Positions 46,053-57,294 are shown, numbered from the stretch's first letter. The stretch is DNA of 64,000 bases from Scilla litardierei (GCA_030789695.1 CM061133.1:91859248-91923247); one strand, 5' to 3'. Numbers and translations: made by a program. Notes: a model not told the origin generated them from the letters alone.

Positions 46053-47333
46053 TCACCGGTCCGTCGTGAAGGCTGTCATCTCTTCATCCCGAGGATCCAT
46101 CTGGACCTGATTGTACCCGGAGTAGGCGTCCATGAAGCTAAGCATCTCGTACCCCGAGGCATTGTCCACAAGGTGGTCTATGCGCGGCAGGGGGTAGCTG
46201 TCTTTGGGATAGGCTTTGTTGAGGTCACTGAAGTCCACGCACATTCGCCACTTTCCATTGAGTTTTTTGACCATTACCACGTTCGATAGCCACTCCGGGT
46301 ACCAGACCTCTCGTATGAAGCCTGCGTTGAGAAGACGCTCTACCTCCTCGGAGGCCGCCTTCATCTTTTCGCCACTCAGGTTTCGCTTCTTCTGCCTGAC
46401 CGGCTTGAAGTTGGGGTCGGCGTTGATCTGGTGGACGATCACCTGGGGATCTACGCCGGGCATGTCCTCTGGTGACCAAGCAAAGATATCAAGGTTCGCC
46501 TCCAAGCACTCGACCAGTTGGCTCCTCAAGTCGTGGCTTAGTCCTCTCCCGATTGAGACGAACCTGCCCTCGATGTCCGTGACCAGGATCTGCTCTTGTT
46601 CCTCCGCAGGGGCGGGCCTCGGCCCGCTCCTTAAGTCGAGCGCGGCCATCTGGTCGACTAGACGATCCTCGGGCCCTTCCTCCTCTAGTTGGTAGCAGGT
46701 ATTCGGTCTCCCTGCGTCGCCTTCGACCTGCCCCATCCCTCTCGGCGTTTGGAACTTGATAGTCTGATGAAGGGTTGAGACTACTGCACCGACGGCGTTG
46801 AGAAGGGGTCGGCCGATGATTCCGTTGTACTCCGACCCGATCCCCAATATGACAAATTCCACCGCCAGGGTCACCGACTCTGGTGGGCCTCCGAGTGTTA
46901 CTAGGAGGCGGATCGTACCGACGATGGAGGCGGAATGACCCGTGAACCCTACCACGGGACCCAAGCGAGGTTCCAAGTCTTCCTTCCGCAGCCCCATCTT
47001 CTCCAGGGTTGACATGAAGAGGACGTCGCAGGAGCTGCCGGTGTCGATGAGCAGCCGCCGTACCATCATTGTGTCGATGATCACCGACACCACCAAAGCT
47101 GTGTCCGACCTGCACGCTGCTACTGTCATGCCCGTCCTCCCGACCGGTAGGGCCGGCGAGGGTTTCTTGGTCTTCTCCTCATGGTCCTCCTCGCGATGGG
47201 CCCGGGCCCTTTCTTGCCAACCATGGCGGGCCCTGTCGCCTCGCGCCTGAGCCTTGCCCTCCCTTCGCCGTGATGGGTGAATCCGTGTCATTGCCGGTGT
47301 GGTTTGTTTTTCGTGGGATAGTTCGGTTCCCAC
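46053..47333 (-). pseudogene. Tat pol: protease and N-terminal RT, gag absent
   Basis: The frame opens within the primer-binding site. About 65 residues of Arg/Lys/Glu-rich sequence lead directly into the protease (LLIDTGSSCDVLF, Asp97-Thr-Gly of this frame). RT follows with WLSNVVMVKKLNGKWRMCVD, a DLNKAYPKDSYPLPRID-type block and FMDAYSGYNQ. A complete element has some 1.5-2 kb of gag here; only about 300 bp separate LTR and protease, so nearly all of gag is deleted. It ends at TGA 46053-46055, at a position where relatives have Gly. Confidence 0.85.
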
Positions 47334-47344
47334 AGACAGCGCCA
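47325..47344 (-). other. Primer-binding site of the Tat element
   Basis: Minus TGGCGCTGTCTGTGGGAACC, two bases inside the LTR. The form TGGCGCYGTCTGTGGGA is common in Tat/RIRE2-like elements, where it is usually ascribed to tRNA-Arg; I could not verify the tRNA. Confidence 0.75.
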
Positions 47345-47346
47345 GA

Positions 47347-48334
47347 TGTTTCAGAGTGTTTTCTCACTACAAAATCGTTGACCGTGGACTGCCCGGTCAA
47401 CGTGGTCAAGGGGCCGGTTTGGGTCCCTTGGGTGCGTCGAGCGTGTGTGGACGCGACCCGAATCGGAGATGCAGTCGACGCAGAGCACGTCAGCTGGGCC
47501 GGGTCTGGATCCTCGGCCTCAGGGGGGCTGAGGGGAAGCCACGGCCCGGTGTGAGGTGCTCGGCCTCGGACGGTCGGGCGACGAGGGGAAGCCTCGGCGC
47601 CTTGGCTTGGCGTGCGACCGACGCGGAGCTGAGGGGAAGCCTTGGCTCGGATGGGCGCGCTCGGCCTCGGTTGGTCGGATGACGAGGGGTAGCCTCGGTC
47701 GCCTCGCTTGATGCACGGCCGGCGTGGAGCCGAGGGGAAGCCTCGGCACTTGGATCTAACGTCTTCCTGAACAAACGAGAACACTCGTCAGGGGGGCCAG
47801 ACCTTGGTTCCGGCCAAATCCCCTCCGATGCCTAAGTCAGATGATGATCTGAAAGAGGAGGCTCGTCGGGGACGGTTTGACTCGAGAGGAGATCGGAACG
47901 ACGTCCTCCGGCGCGAGCGGGGGGAAGGAGGTGTAGTGGGGGAACTAGGTCGTTGACGGAGTACCTTAGGTTTTGTTACCTGAGATGCGGTCCTTTATTC
48001 AGTCATCCCACTAGTCCTTTTATAGGCCTCTTGCCATGACTGCCCGTCATCCACGTCCTTCGCCCGCCCCCAATCGCGCCCCCTCGATCCGCCCCCACTC
48101 GCCACCCCCCACGCCGTGCCAGCACCTCCCCTTAATGGTCATAAAAGGGGCGGCGGATTTAACGGGGGTGGTTATCCGTGGGTGAGTCGCACGCTTCCTG
48201 AGTCGGGCCGACTTGGCGTTCGGGGGCCCTCTAGGGGGCCTTGTCAGGCGGGCCCGATCTCGCAGATGGGCTTCTGATCGGTAGTCGGGTTTCTGGGCTC
48301 GTGTCTTTCGGGCTTCGGCCAAATAGGCGTAACA
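47347..48334 (-). repeat. 5' LTR of the Tat element
   Basis: Same ends and length as 39678-40665. It carries the promoter for the minus-strand transcript and the GAGGGGAAGCCTCGG repeats on its R/U5 side (about 47520-47755). Confidence 0.95.
48016..48026 (-). promoter_or_regulatory. TATA box of the Tat 5' LTR
   Basis: Minus CCTATAAAAGGAC, a near-consensus plant TATA box. A start site would be expected about 30 bp further, near 47985. Confidence 0.65.
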
Positions 48335-49189
48335 CCTTTGACCCATGTGCATGATAAATTTTCTGACTGAAATAATATTACTACATGTAAGAACCCTTAA
48401 TGTGTTGGTGTAAAGTTTTTTCTAGAACCACTCTGGCACATGTATATGTTGCATGCAATTCGTGTTTAGATGTGCTTGTGAAATCTTCTGCAACAGATTA
48501 AAGTGAATTATTTATATATTGATGTTACTTGTAGCATATAACAATGACCCATTTCTCCTTTTATTGTTTTAGTAGTTACTACATGAACTTGGCTTGTACT
48601 TATATTCGCAGAATTCAACCAGGAGTCATGATTAATGTCACCTTGATGACTTCCATGCTCACATTTCTTCTGTTCTTTGATGGGTGTTTATGGCTGATTG
48701 GGAGACTACCATATAAATCATTTTCCTTTACATATCAGCAGTTTTGGCAGCATGTGCTAGATGGTTGTATGTCCCTATAGTTGATAGCTTGAAAACCCAT
48801 TAGATTCTTAGGAAAGAAGGACCTACTGATCACTATAATCCCTACAATGGCTGGATTATTTTTGATTCCATTTGGCATTGCTATAGCTAGAGCTATTGCA
48901 AGCCAAAGTTACATACAACTATATGTGTGCAGCATCAGCTAATCTTGCATTTGACCTATTTACTTGTTTGAAGGTCACATTCATGGATGACCAGGATGAA
49001 TTTAAACTCAGCTTACATGTCTTTCTATCTCTATCTCCATGGCACAAACTGCAAACTGATATGCAATATGTCTTTCAGCAAAAAAATGAAGAACTAAAAT
49101 TTACTTTTTGAATTTGAGCATGAAATCAAAGGTTTGATGATGAGATGGAAAAATGACACAAAACTGAATGTGATATGAACACAAAATTT
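48335..49189. other. Unassigned segment right of the Tat element
   Basis: Begins with the CCTTT target copy. A plus-strand frame at 48544-48780 is rich in Leu, Phe and Met (SMLTFLLFFDGCLWLIG) and follows an exon-like TTCGCAG; another hydrophobic run lies at 48840-48930. It could be a piece of a membrane-protein gene but I cannot name a family. Confidence 0.4.
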
Positions 49190-49725
49190 TGCTGCTAAGA
49201 GGGATGTTGCTGCTAGGAAGCCTCTTTGGATGTCTTGGCTGCGAAATACATAAAGAGCATTCAGCATCCCTCCTGCGGGAATCTGCAAAGAAAATTGAAG
49301 ATCTGCAGTATATTGTATGTCTGTAAGCGTAATACATGAACAAAGCTGTGACTTGTTGGGCACAGAGCTTACAAAGTTTCCATAGGCCCAAAAACCACCG
49401 ATTGCTATGGGGAATAAGCACATGACAATAAGAAGATATGCAACATTAGCTCCTCTCCACATTGGAATATGAGTAGGATGCTTAAATGTTGACGGCATTA
49501 TTGCCTACAATATGAAATTTGGGAATACTTCATTAGCATATAGAAAACGTTGAAGATAAAAGCTATTAATACTTGAAACCTGAATTTAAAGGCTAAACAT
49601 GTACATGTAGAAGAAAAGAAGGATTCTTCAATGGCCCAAAGTATATACCTGAATTTCCAATGCTAGATTGTGCCCCCTGAAAGCAAATGCAATGATGCTA
49701 AATGCATTCAGTATTGAGAAAATAG
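49190..49725 (-). pseudogene. LHT-type amino-acid transporter fragment, three exons
   Basis: Exons on the minus strand: about 49725-49649 (NAFSIIAFAFRGHNLALEIQ), 49504-49373 (MPSTFKHPTHIPMWRG, LFPIAIGGFWAYGNF) and 49282 to about 49190 (IPAGGMLNALYVF, RGFLAATSLL). Splice sites are GT-AG and the joined order matches lysine/histidine transporter-like (AAAP family) proteins, which carry amino acids across the plasma membrane by proton symport. Only about 100 of some 440 residues are present: the N-terminal and C-terminal halves are missing. A fragment, not a gene, though its reading frames and splice sites are still clean. Confidence 0.8.
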
Positions 49726-50688
49726 AATAACAGAAGAAATGCGAGCATGAAAGTCTTTTTTGTGTCATAAACACCCATCAAAAAATCAAAAAAAAAACCC
49801 AAACACTGACTAAAATTTTGCTCACTTTCAACAAATAGATATACAAGACAAATAGATAATTAACATTCAGATAAAATTATCTTGAATATGCCTATAAAAT
49901 GATAAACTTGTAATGTCTTAGGCAATGTTTGATTTTTCTCAAACTATAAATGATAAAACTGTATCCTCAAAAGCTTCACCAAATTCCACTTCTAATTTTA
50001 GCTCAAAACTTGGTGAAAACTTTTCATCTAGTTGGTTCTAGTTGGTTGATGTTTTTCCTCAAGATAAAGAAAATATTTATTCATAGTTTTAAACAACATC
50101 TCCATCTTCAAGTTATCCTCCATTAGACCGTAAAAGCAACCAAAATCCCCCAATGATATTACGAATTGGCTTGAAAATCATTAACCAACACTACTGAACC
50201 CGATCTACAACATTAAAAAATTTAAAACCGAAAATAAAATATTTTAAGGTTCCCCTAAATATCCATCCAAATGGATGGCTTGTATTTTGAATAACAAGTT
50301 GATTGGACCAGTAATAATGGTGTACATGTTGATAATTCTATTTATCCAGAACAAGTATTAGATATCTGGGTTGCAAATGAAGGGGAATCAATATGGCATG
50401 ACTCCCTATCTGTATGTGAGCAATCAACTATAAATGCAATCAATTTATACAGAATTGTCCAATCCCAGTCGGCCGACCTTCTACAGTTTAGAAGGTAAGA
50501 GTGAATGAGTAAGTAAAGTAGGGCAATAGTAGTAATTACCATGTCGCAGAAAAACAGTACAATGCTTGGATCAGATGTTTGTTTCAAAACAGCTTGGATC
50601 AGATGTTTGTTTCAAAACAAACTTCTAAAACAAATAAGAAATATTAAAATGGCAGTCTTCATTATTTGGATGTTAATTAGATGCTTAC
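49726..50688. other. Non-coding stretch between LHT and KUP fragments
   Basis: AT-rich; no recognised exon. No boundary of transfer is visible between the two gene pieces. Confidence 0.45.
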
Positions 50689-51071
50689 CATTAGTCAAGC
50701 TCTTAGAGCGAACTTGCAATCCTGAAATGGATGACGAAACTGCAAGGAACCATAATTGAGTTTAAGTAGAAAAAAGGGCAATATGCACACGATTATGTCC
50801 TAAAATAAAGAGCAAATGTTACCAGAAATTGCTGGTGTCAGAATACCGTCGCCAATAATTAGGCAAGCACCAAATAGAACTGTAAGTAGCAAAGCAATTC
50901 TCAGCTTATTGTGCTTCTCTAGAAACCAGTTCAATGAAGAAGGGATTGTGTTGCGACCCGTGTTCCCATTCATGTAATATGTTGAGAGCTCCACATCTAC
51001 TGCCTGTTGATTGGGAAGCAAACTGAACTTTGCATGTATGCAAAGGAGTGAATACAAAGCAAATGTCCCTC
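50689..51071 (-). pseudogene. KUP/HAK potassium transporter fragment, two exons
   Basis: Exon 51071-50823 reads GGTFALYSLLCIHAKFSLLP and LLTVLFGACLIIGDGILTPA; exon 50739-50689 reads SSSISGLQVRSKSLTN. The splice at 50823/50739 keeps the frame and gives the family's AIS-V-SS junction. The GGTFALYSL and IGDG-LTPA signatures belong to plant KUP/HAK/KT K+ importers (about 780 residues, 12 membrane spans). Upstream sequence stops at the Tekay-like LTR (51107), 36 bp away, and the following exons are absent. Same strand as the LHT fragment. Confidence 0.85.
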
Positions 51072-53039
51072 CTGCACAACAATTCAGATACATATAACTA
51101 TCCAAGTGTTGTAGCCCGTGGGGATGTATCCCAAGCTGGAAAACACCTAGAACTCACCTTCACTATCACGGTCACTTTTCGACCGAGTGTTTTCAGCGCG
51201 TATATTCTTGTAGTACGTGTATTTGTTGTGACATCCTTTTGAATCCTAAACGCATGAAGTTATATATTGTTGTGACCCTCAGAGAGAGTAGTTATTTGTG
51301 GAATTTTTTATGAACGTCATTTCATGGATCATTCTTCCACAAATCAGCTTTGAATGAAGATGTGTCTTAACCTTTAGACTTCGACGTTTGGTTATTTATT
51401 TTTATTATCATTTTCTGTGAACCTAGCTTGTGACTGACCACCGTATTCTCGATCCTCTCGTCGTCACGTTCGTCCCGATACTTTTCTTGTATTTTTCGGA
51501 CGTCATTAGATTGACCCGTCACTTTTAATATGATAATATATTTAATTAGCCCTAAGCTAATTCAAATTCAAATCATAATTCCTAATTCAAATCTAATCTC
51601 TTTTGGATCCTACCTATCATGCCAAATATTCCTAGGCTATTTGTCACACTAAGTCTACCCTCCCCCACTCATACTCTCTCTCCCATCTATCCCTTAAACC
51701 CACTCCTTTTCTACCCTCTTTAGCAAATTCCCATCATTAAAATGTAAGCACCTAAACCTAGGGTTTTTCTCAAACCTAACCACCGTAACCTCTTCTTCAA
51801 CTTCCCTCACGCACCAAATAAGCCGCCGGCCACTTCATCCTCAGCTCTGTGCCGTCGGCCACCCTCCTTCACTCTGGCCTGCCCTCCACCCTGTCAGCTT
51901 GCTCTCCCCCTTGAGAACCCCCACAGCCGGCACATATCCCCTTGACAGCAGCCCTTCCGGCCTCCCCTTGACAGCACAAGCTACCGGCCTTCTCTCTCCG
52001 CAAACTACCGACTACCCAGCCGCCAGCCTGCACCCCGCCGGCCTCTACCAACAGCAGGCCCCGCTCTCTTTCCCGCTCCCTTTGACACCCCGATAGCCCA
52101 CGGCTCCCTCTCCATTTCTCCACCGCGTGCACACAAGCACACAGCCGGCCACCCCCTCTAGACCCGACAGCCTGCCTTGCCGCTGTCCTGCGCCCCGTGC
52201 GTCTTCTCGCTGCCACGGTGACTCGTTGCCGTTGATGCTCTCCATCTCGTTGCGCTATTTTCAACCGAGTGACCCTGACGCCGTTACCATTTTGCTGTGC
52301 TACCCGCAACCGAAACGATCCTGAGGCGACTTCCTTACTATGCTACCCACAGTCGAGGAAACCGGAGACGACGAGGCCCAACACCGTTTCTGATCCGACA
52401 TAATACTTGGGCGCGTTCGTCGTACTAGGTTGGTCCTCTCGCTCATAGCAAGTCAAACGAAACGTATTTGAACCCTAAATAAAAATCGACACTTTAACAC
52501 ACTAAATTTACTTTTCGCTCCTTTAAAATGTTGTGCTAATCTAGAATCGACGATCGAAATTTTTAACTGTGCAAATAAGGTAGAATCGTCGAATAGGCTG
52601 AACATTCAAAACATGACTTGAAACTGATAGGATAGCCATGATCAACTTAGAGACAACTTAATAGGATTTGCTAAACTGGTCCTGACACCGTCTGTTGACT
52701 TGTGACAGTGGACGTTGACTGACATGATATCCACGATGAGACGCTTCCGATTGACATTCTTCTTGCCATCACAGACAAGTGCCCCCACTTGCGTAGTTAC
52801 GACCACGTTTAGGCCATCTCTCTTTAAATTGTAAAAGTATGAAAAAGAGAACCGGACGTGAAATGATAGCGTCTAGGACCCCCTCACGATAGCCTAGACT
52901 TGACAACGAAGTCTAGGTATAAACTGCTATAACTATCATGCTAGGAACTATCTGTGTGTGTGTATGCGTGTGGACCCCCTAGACTGAAAAGAACATACTA
53001 TACTCATGTCATGGCATGTAACATCATTCACGAAATGTT

Positions 53040-53290
53040 TTACACAGCCTGCGGGTAATAGGAAACTCTCCAAGATAGAGAGAGTGACCCCTTGTATAGA
53101 TAACCTGCGAGAACCCGACACTCACCAGGACAGAGTGAGTGACCTTGGAACCTGCGGGGAATAGGGTATTCTCCAAGATCCCTTATACAGATTAACCTAC
53201 AGGAAGCTCGACACTCACCAGGATAGAGTGAGTGGCCCTGCAACCTGTGGGGATAGATGCACTCACAAAGCAGAGTGAGTGGTCATCGTA
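53040..53290. repeat. Degenerate tandem repeats in the Tekay-like LTR
   Basis: About four units on AACCTGYGGGG...ACTCACCAGGAYAGAGTGAG; ACTCAC...GTGAGT in each can form a hairpin. Confidence 0.65.
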
Positions 53291-53680
53291 TAGTCTTGTC
53301 TTGAGCACTTGGTTTGGGGTTGGGTTGAGCGGCCACTAGGTCAAAGAGTTTGGCCACTTTCTAAGCTGAAGGCATGAATCCTCTTGGTGTCGAGTCACTT
53401 AGTGTCACACAGTCTTGTCGAGTCGCTTGGTGTCACACAGTCTAGTCTTGTCTTGTCATGTCTTGTAGCCGGTAGCACACGCTACGTCGATTTCCTGCCA
53501 CGTTTACTTTCTGCACAGTTTTTACTTTCCTTGCATATATGTATAAATGACATGCTGTTGCATCTCATGTAATCAACCTTAAAATGTTGTCTTTAAATTC
53601 CTTTAAACTTGCAGTAGAGTCTTCTCACCTTTTCATTGTAGACTTTACCTGACGTACAGCTCCTTTCTCTTGGGTGTTGT

Positions 53681-53785
53681 ATGTCAGGTACTGAGACAGA
53701 GTACACAGACGAGCCGGCTTTACTTGAGGAATTGGAGCCGGAGGACATTGACCCGGAGTACATTCCAGACGAGGACCGGACCTAG
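53681..53785 (+). CDS. 35-codon acidic ORF inside the LTR
   Basis: ATG to TAG, 34 residues: MSGTETEYTDEP near the start and an ELEPEDIDPEYIPDEDRT end. Eleven Glu/Asp in the last 20 residues make it strongly acidic. The wording GAC-CCGGAGTA-ATTCC is the kind of text I recall from related plant LTRs, but I cannot verify conservation. It would be the first ORF of the transcript leader if transcription starts upstream. No function known. Confidence 0.3.
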   Translation: MSGTETEYTDEPALLEELEPEDIDPEYIPDEDRT

Positions 53786-54256
53786 AGGTCTCACACTGTT
53801 GCTGTCTTATAGAGGTTTACTGCTTTCTAGTTTGGGTGCGTAGCACCACTTTACTTCTTGTCTAGGTTGGGTGCGTCACACCATTAGTTTCCTTTTCCAC
53901 AGTTGTAGCCATGCTTATGCTTCTTTTATTAGACTTGATGTAATGCTGGATATTATCTCTGTTAATAATGAATGCAGTTTCCTTTCGAGTACTCTTATCT
54001 TATTGTTATGAACTTTTATATGCAAGAACCTGTAATTATTTGGTATCCCTACAGATGCTTATTGGCCCCAAGCCTCACAGCTCCGGCCCATACGGACCTT
54101 CGTCTCGTCCTCGCACCCGTTTTAGGAAGCGGGGCGTGACAAGTTTTAGTGGTGGCCCATGCAGGTCCTGCGAAAAGTTCGGAACAATAAAAGTTCTCGC
54201 TTTCATTTAATATCCAGTTTAACATGCGCAAAGTCTAATAATTCCTAGTTAGATTA

Positions 54257-56384
54257 GTGACATTGTTGGACCTTAGCTTTATCTCTTGTATCTTAGGCAC
54301 CATTTTAGTGTCATCTTACCCGGCCTTAACTTTGTTCGACCTCGGTGCATCTATGTGCATCATAACCCAGAGATTCATAACAGATTACTCCATTCCCACC
54401 CATACACTTCCTAAGTGTTGGAACATCACTGCAGGGAACGGAGTGGTGACGGTAAATTTGGGATGCTGATCGATTACATTGGTAATCAGTGGACATGAGC
54501 TTTATACCGACTTTATTGTCCATGACCTACCACATTTCGATGTTGTTCTTGGCATCGATTGGTTGGGTGATTTCCATGCTTCGATCAATTGCCGCAACAA
54601 GAAAGTGGTGTTCAAGATTCCAGGCCATCAGGAATTAGAGTTTCACAGCAGAGAGCGATCGCTTGGGCCTGTTACATTCCGGGCCAAGCAGGAGGAGTCG
54701 ATCATTGTCGCTATGCAGATGGAGACCTGTAGACTAGCAGTCGTCAGAGACTTCGACGATGTCTTTATGGAAGATATTTCAGGGTTGCCACTCGATAGAG
54801 CTTTAGAGTTCAACATAGATCTTATGTTGGGAGCGTAACTTACTTCGGAGGCACCGTATCGGATGGCTCCTGTAGAGCTTGAGGAGTTACGAAAGCAGTT
54901 GGACGAACTGTTGCAGAAGTGATTCATACACCCTAGTGTGTCACCTTGGGGTGCAACAGTTCTATTGGTGAAGAAGAAGGATGGATCCCGCAGGATGTGT
55001 GTGGACTACAGAGGGCTGAATGCAGTGACTGTGAAGAATAAGTATCAACTGCCTCGGATTGATGATATTTTTGACCAGCTTGGAGGTTCGAATGTTTTCT
55101 CAAAATTGGATTTAAGGAGCGGGTACCATCAGTTGAAAGTGAAGAAGGACGACATTTCGAAGACGGCTTTCAAGACAAAGTACGGACACTATGGGTTTGT
55201 AGTCATGTCGTTTGGTGTAACAAACGCTCCAGTAGTGTTTATGAACTTGATAAATTTGATTTTCTATGACTTCTTGGATAAGTTCACCGTCATCTTCATC
55301 GACGACATTCTTATTTACTCGAGGTCTGAAGAGGAGCATAGCCGTCATCTGTGGACAGTGTTGGAGACACTAAGACGTCATAAGCTGTATGCCAAGTATA
55401 GTAAATGCGAGTTCTGGTTGGACAGAGTCGCATTCCTGGGATACATGGTGTCTGTTGATGGTATATTTGTAGATCCGGAGAAAGTCAGAGTAGGCAACAA
55501 GGGACCGACTCTGCAGTCAGCATCATATATCAGGAGGTTTCTTGGATTAGCTGGCTTTTACCGTCAGTTCATTAAATATTTCTCGAGGATTGCTGAGCCG
55601 ATGACGAAGCTGGCGAGGAAGGATGTGGAGTTTATTTGGTCAGAGGACTGTGAGAAGGCCTTCAGTATTTTGAAGGAGAGATTGACCACATCACCAGTTT
55701 TGGCTGTATCGGATTGAAGCGGTGGCTTCGAGATTTACTGTGATGCATCTGGCAAGGGACTCGGAAGCGTCCTACATCAGCATGGTCACGTGGTCGCGTA
55801 CACTTCTCGACAGTTGATGAATCATGAGAAAAACTACCCGACACATGATCTGGAGTTAGCAGCGGTGATATTTGCATTGAAGATCTGGAGACACTTCATG
55901 CTGAGTGAGAGTGTGAAAATTTTCACCGATCACAAAATCTTGAAGTACATTTTTACGCAGAAGGACCTCAACATACATCAGAGACGATGGTTGGAGCTGA
56001 TGGCAGATTATGAGCTAGATATGCAGTATCACCGGGGAAGGTGAATGTAGTGCCAGATGCTTTGAGCAGACTCCCCGCATTGAGATGCATACTGCCAACT
56101 GGAGAGTACAGTAGGAGCGGAGAGGGATGAACATTGAGGTTGTCCTACCTGGAGTGATCGTTTCGTTGATGAACTTCCAGATTCAGTCAACGATTGTGGA
56201 TCGTATCAAAGCAGCTCAGGCAGGAGACCCGAAGCTGCAGAGGATCAGAAGACAGGTAGAAGCTGGACTTCAGACGGCGTTTATTATTCATAAGGATGGA
56301 TCACTGAGGTATGGTAGTATACTCTGCATACATGCAGGTGACATTAGAGAGGAACCGTTTGTAGTGACCCTGTGCTATGAGGAA
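54257..56384 (+). pseudogene. Tekay-like gypsy pol (PR, RT, RNase H), gag and integrase missing
   Basis: Protease remnant LTLFDLGASMCII near 54330 and VLGIDWLGDFHA near 54555. RT follows: [40 protein letters not shown], active site FIDDILIYS near 55300. RNase H follows with [34 protein letters not shown] and HQRRWLEL. The layout is that of a plant chromovirus of Tekay/Del type. Stops: TGA 54467, TAA 54836, TGA 54920, TGA 55715; one frameshift near 56040. Only 115 bp lie between LTR and protease, so gag is absent. The copy ends at 56384, before the integrase, where a copia LTR begins. Confidence 0.85.
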
Positions 56385-56566
56385 TAAACACTAGAGGTGG
56401 GTGAATAGTGTTTTATAGAATTATAAGGAAATTACGCCAAATAAAACCCTACTTAACCAACAAATTCAGAATGTAATAAATGAACAACAACCCAAGCAAG
56501 AATGCAATGCAAACAACCAATCTACCCTGGTTCTGTGCCACCCAAGTGTAATGCCCTACCAGCTAC
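56385..56566 (-). mobile_element. Terminal fragment of a SIRE-like LTR
   Basis: ACTAGAGGTGGGTGAATAGT and text after it parallel the end of the next LTR (ACTAGAGGGGGGGTGAATAG at 56576). Cut off at 56566 by the insertion of that second element. Confidence 0.55.
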
Positions 56567-57285
56567 TGCATAAGTACTAGAGGGGGGGTGAATAGTACTT
56601 TAAAATAATAAGGAGTATAATTCCAAATTAAATTGCAAACAACTACCAAATCAATTTGCGGAAGCTTAAATTGAATGACAACACAAAATTAACAATGCTA
56701 ACAAACGAAGTTAATGGGTTCGGATCCACCCAAGTCTCCCCGACTTGTTCCCGGTGATCCTACGTCCCAACCACCCAAATCCCCTCCGGATACTTGAGTT
56801 AGAAACCCTAACTCAAGATTTCCACTATGAATATCTTGTGAAAAACCTTCACAAGATCAAATCATACATGCAATGGCAAAGTGAATCCCACAACCCAGGA
56901 TCACAAACTTCTCTCACAACCGAGAGAACCAATTAGCAATATTAAAGAGTTTAAATGAAATTAAACAATCTTACCACAAAATCCTATACCTTGAGTTTTT
57001 CTTACCCAAATGGTGAAATGAAGGATTTGAGGAAGATGAAGTCACCAAGACCTAGCACCAAGGAAATGACCAGCAATCGGTGCCTAGGAATGAGTTGGAG
57101 ACTTGGATCAAGCAATAGCTTGAAGAGCTCACCAAGAACAAGCTTCTCTCTAGATCTAGAAATGAGAGAGAATGGGTTTCTTGTGAGGAAGAGAGCTTTA
57201 GATTTGAGGGAGAATGGCTATCTCTTTAGAACTCAATGAATCTCTTAATGGCAGCTCTAACCTAGATAGAAATGACCTAGGTTCG

Positions 57286-57294
57286 TATTTATAG
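57286..57294 (-). promoter_or_regulatory. TATA box of the SIRE-like LTR
   Basis: Minus CCCTATAAATACG, about 50 bp from the near edge of the palindrome array. Confidence 0.65.

Larger units (their letters stand above)
39678..48334 (-). mobile_element. Complete Tat/Retand-type gypsy element lacking gag
   Basis: Two 988 bp LTRs (39678-40665 and 47347-48334), TG...CA ends and an exact CCTTT duplication (39673-39677 and 48335-48339). The inner part has a primer site at the right end, pol on the minus strand (PR, RT, RNase H, a second RNase H, integrase) and an antisense three-exon gene before the left LTR. Dual RNase H and an antisense extra ORF downstream of pol mark the Tat lineage. By eye the LTRs differ at about 30 positions with no indel. 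Confidence 0.95.
51107..54141 (+). repeat. Probable 5' LTR of a Tekay-like gypsy element
   Basis: Starts TGTTGTAGCCCG right after the KUP fragment, and ends GGGGCGTGACA, a usual LTR end for this lineage, with pol remnants 115 bp further on the same strand. About 3 kb is normal for Tekay/Del. The partner LTR is not in the window, so the left end is a best guess. A clear tRNA-Met primer site is not visible after 54141; TTTAGTGGTGG may be a decayed one. Confidence 0.6.

Noticed and set aside
43290..47333. Many long frames on the plus strand and in other frames opposite the Tat pol
   Set aside because: The DNA is GC-rich and the real frame is fixed by protease, RT, RNase H and integrase motifs; the others are shadows.
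47179..47784. Pro/Arg-rich frame over the 5' LTR as a possible gag
   Set aside because: It spans the LTR boundary and primer site and consists of GC-rich LTR repeats; no gag motif.
49190..51071. Functional KUP and LHT host genes
   Set aside because: Only a few middle exons of each exist; the rest is absent within the available sequence.
51869..52324. Pro/Ser- or Arg-rich frames in the Tekay-like LTR
   Set aside because: Low-complexity CT-rich LTR sequence, with frames open on both strands and no domain.
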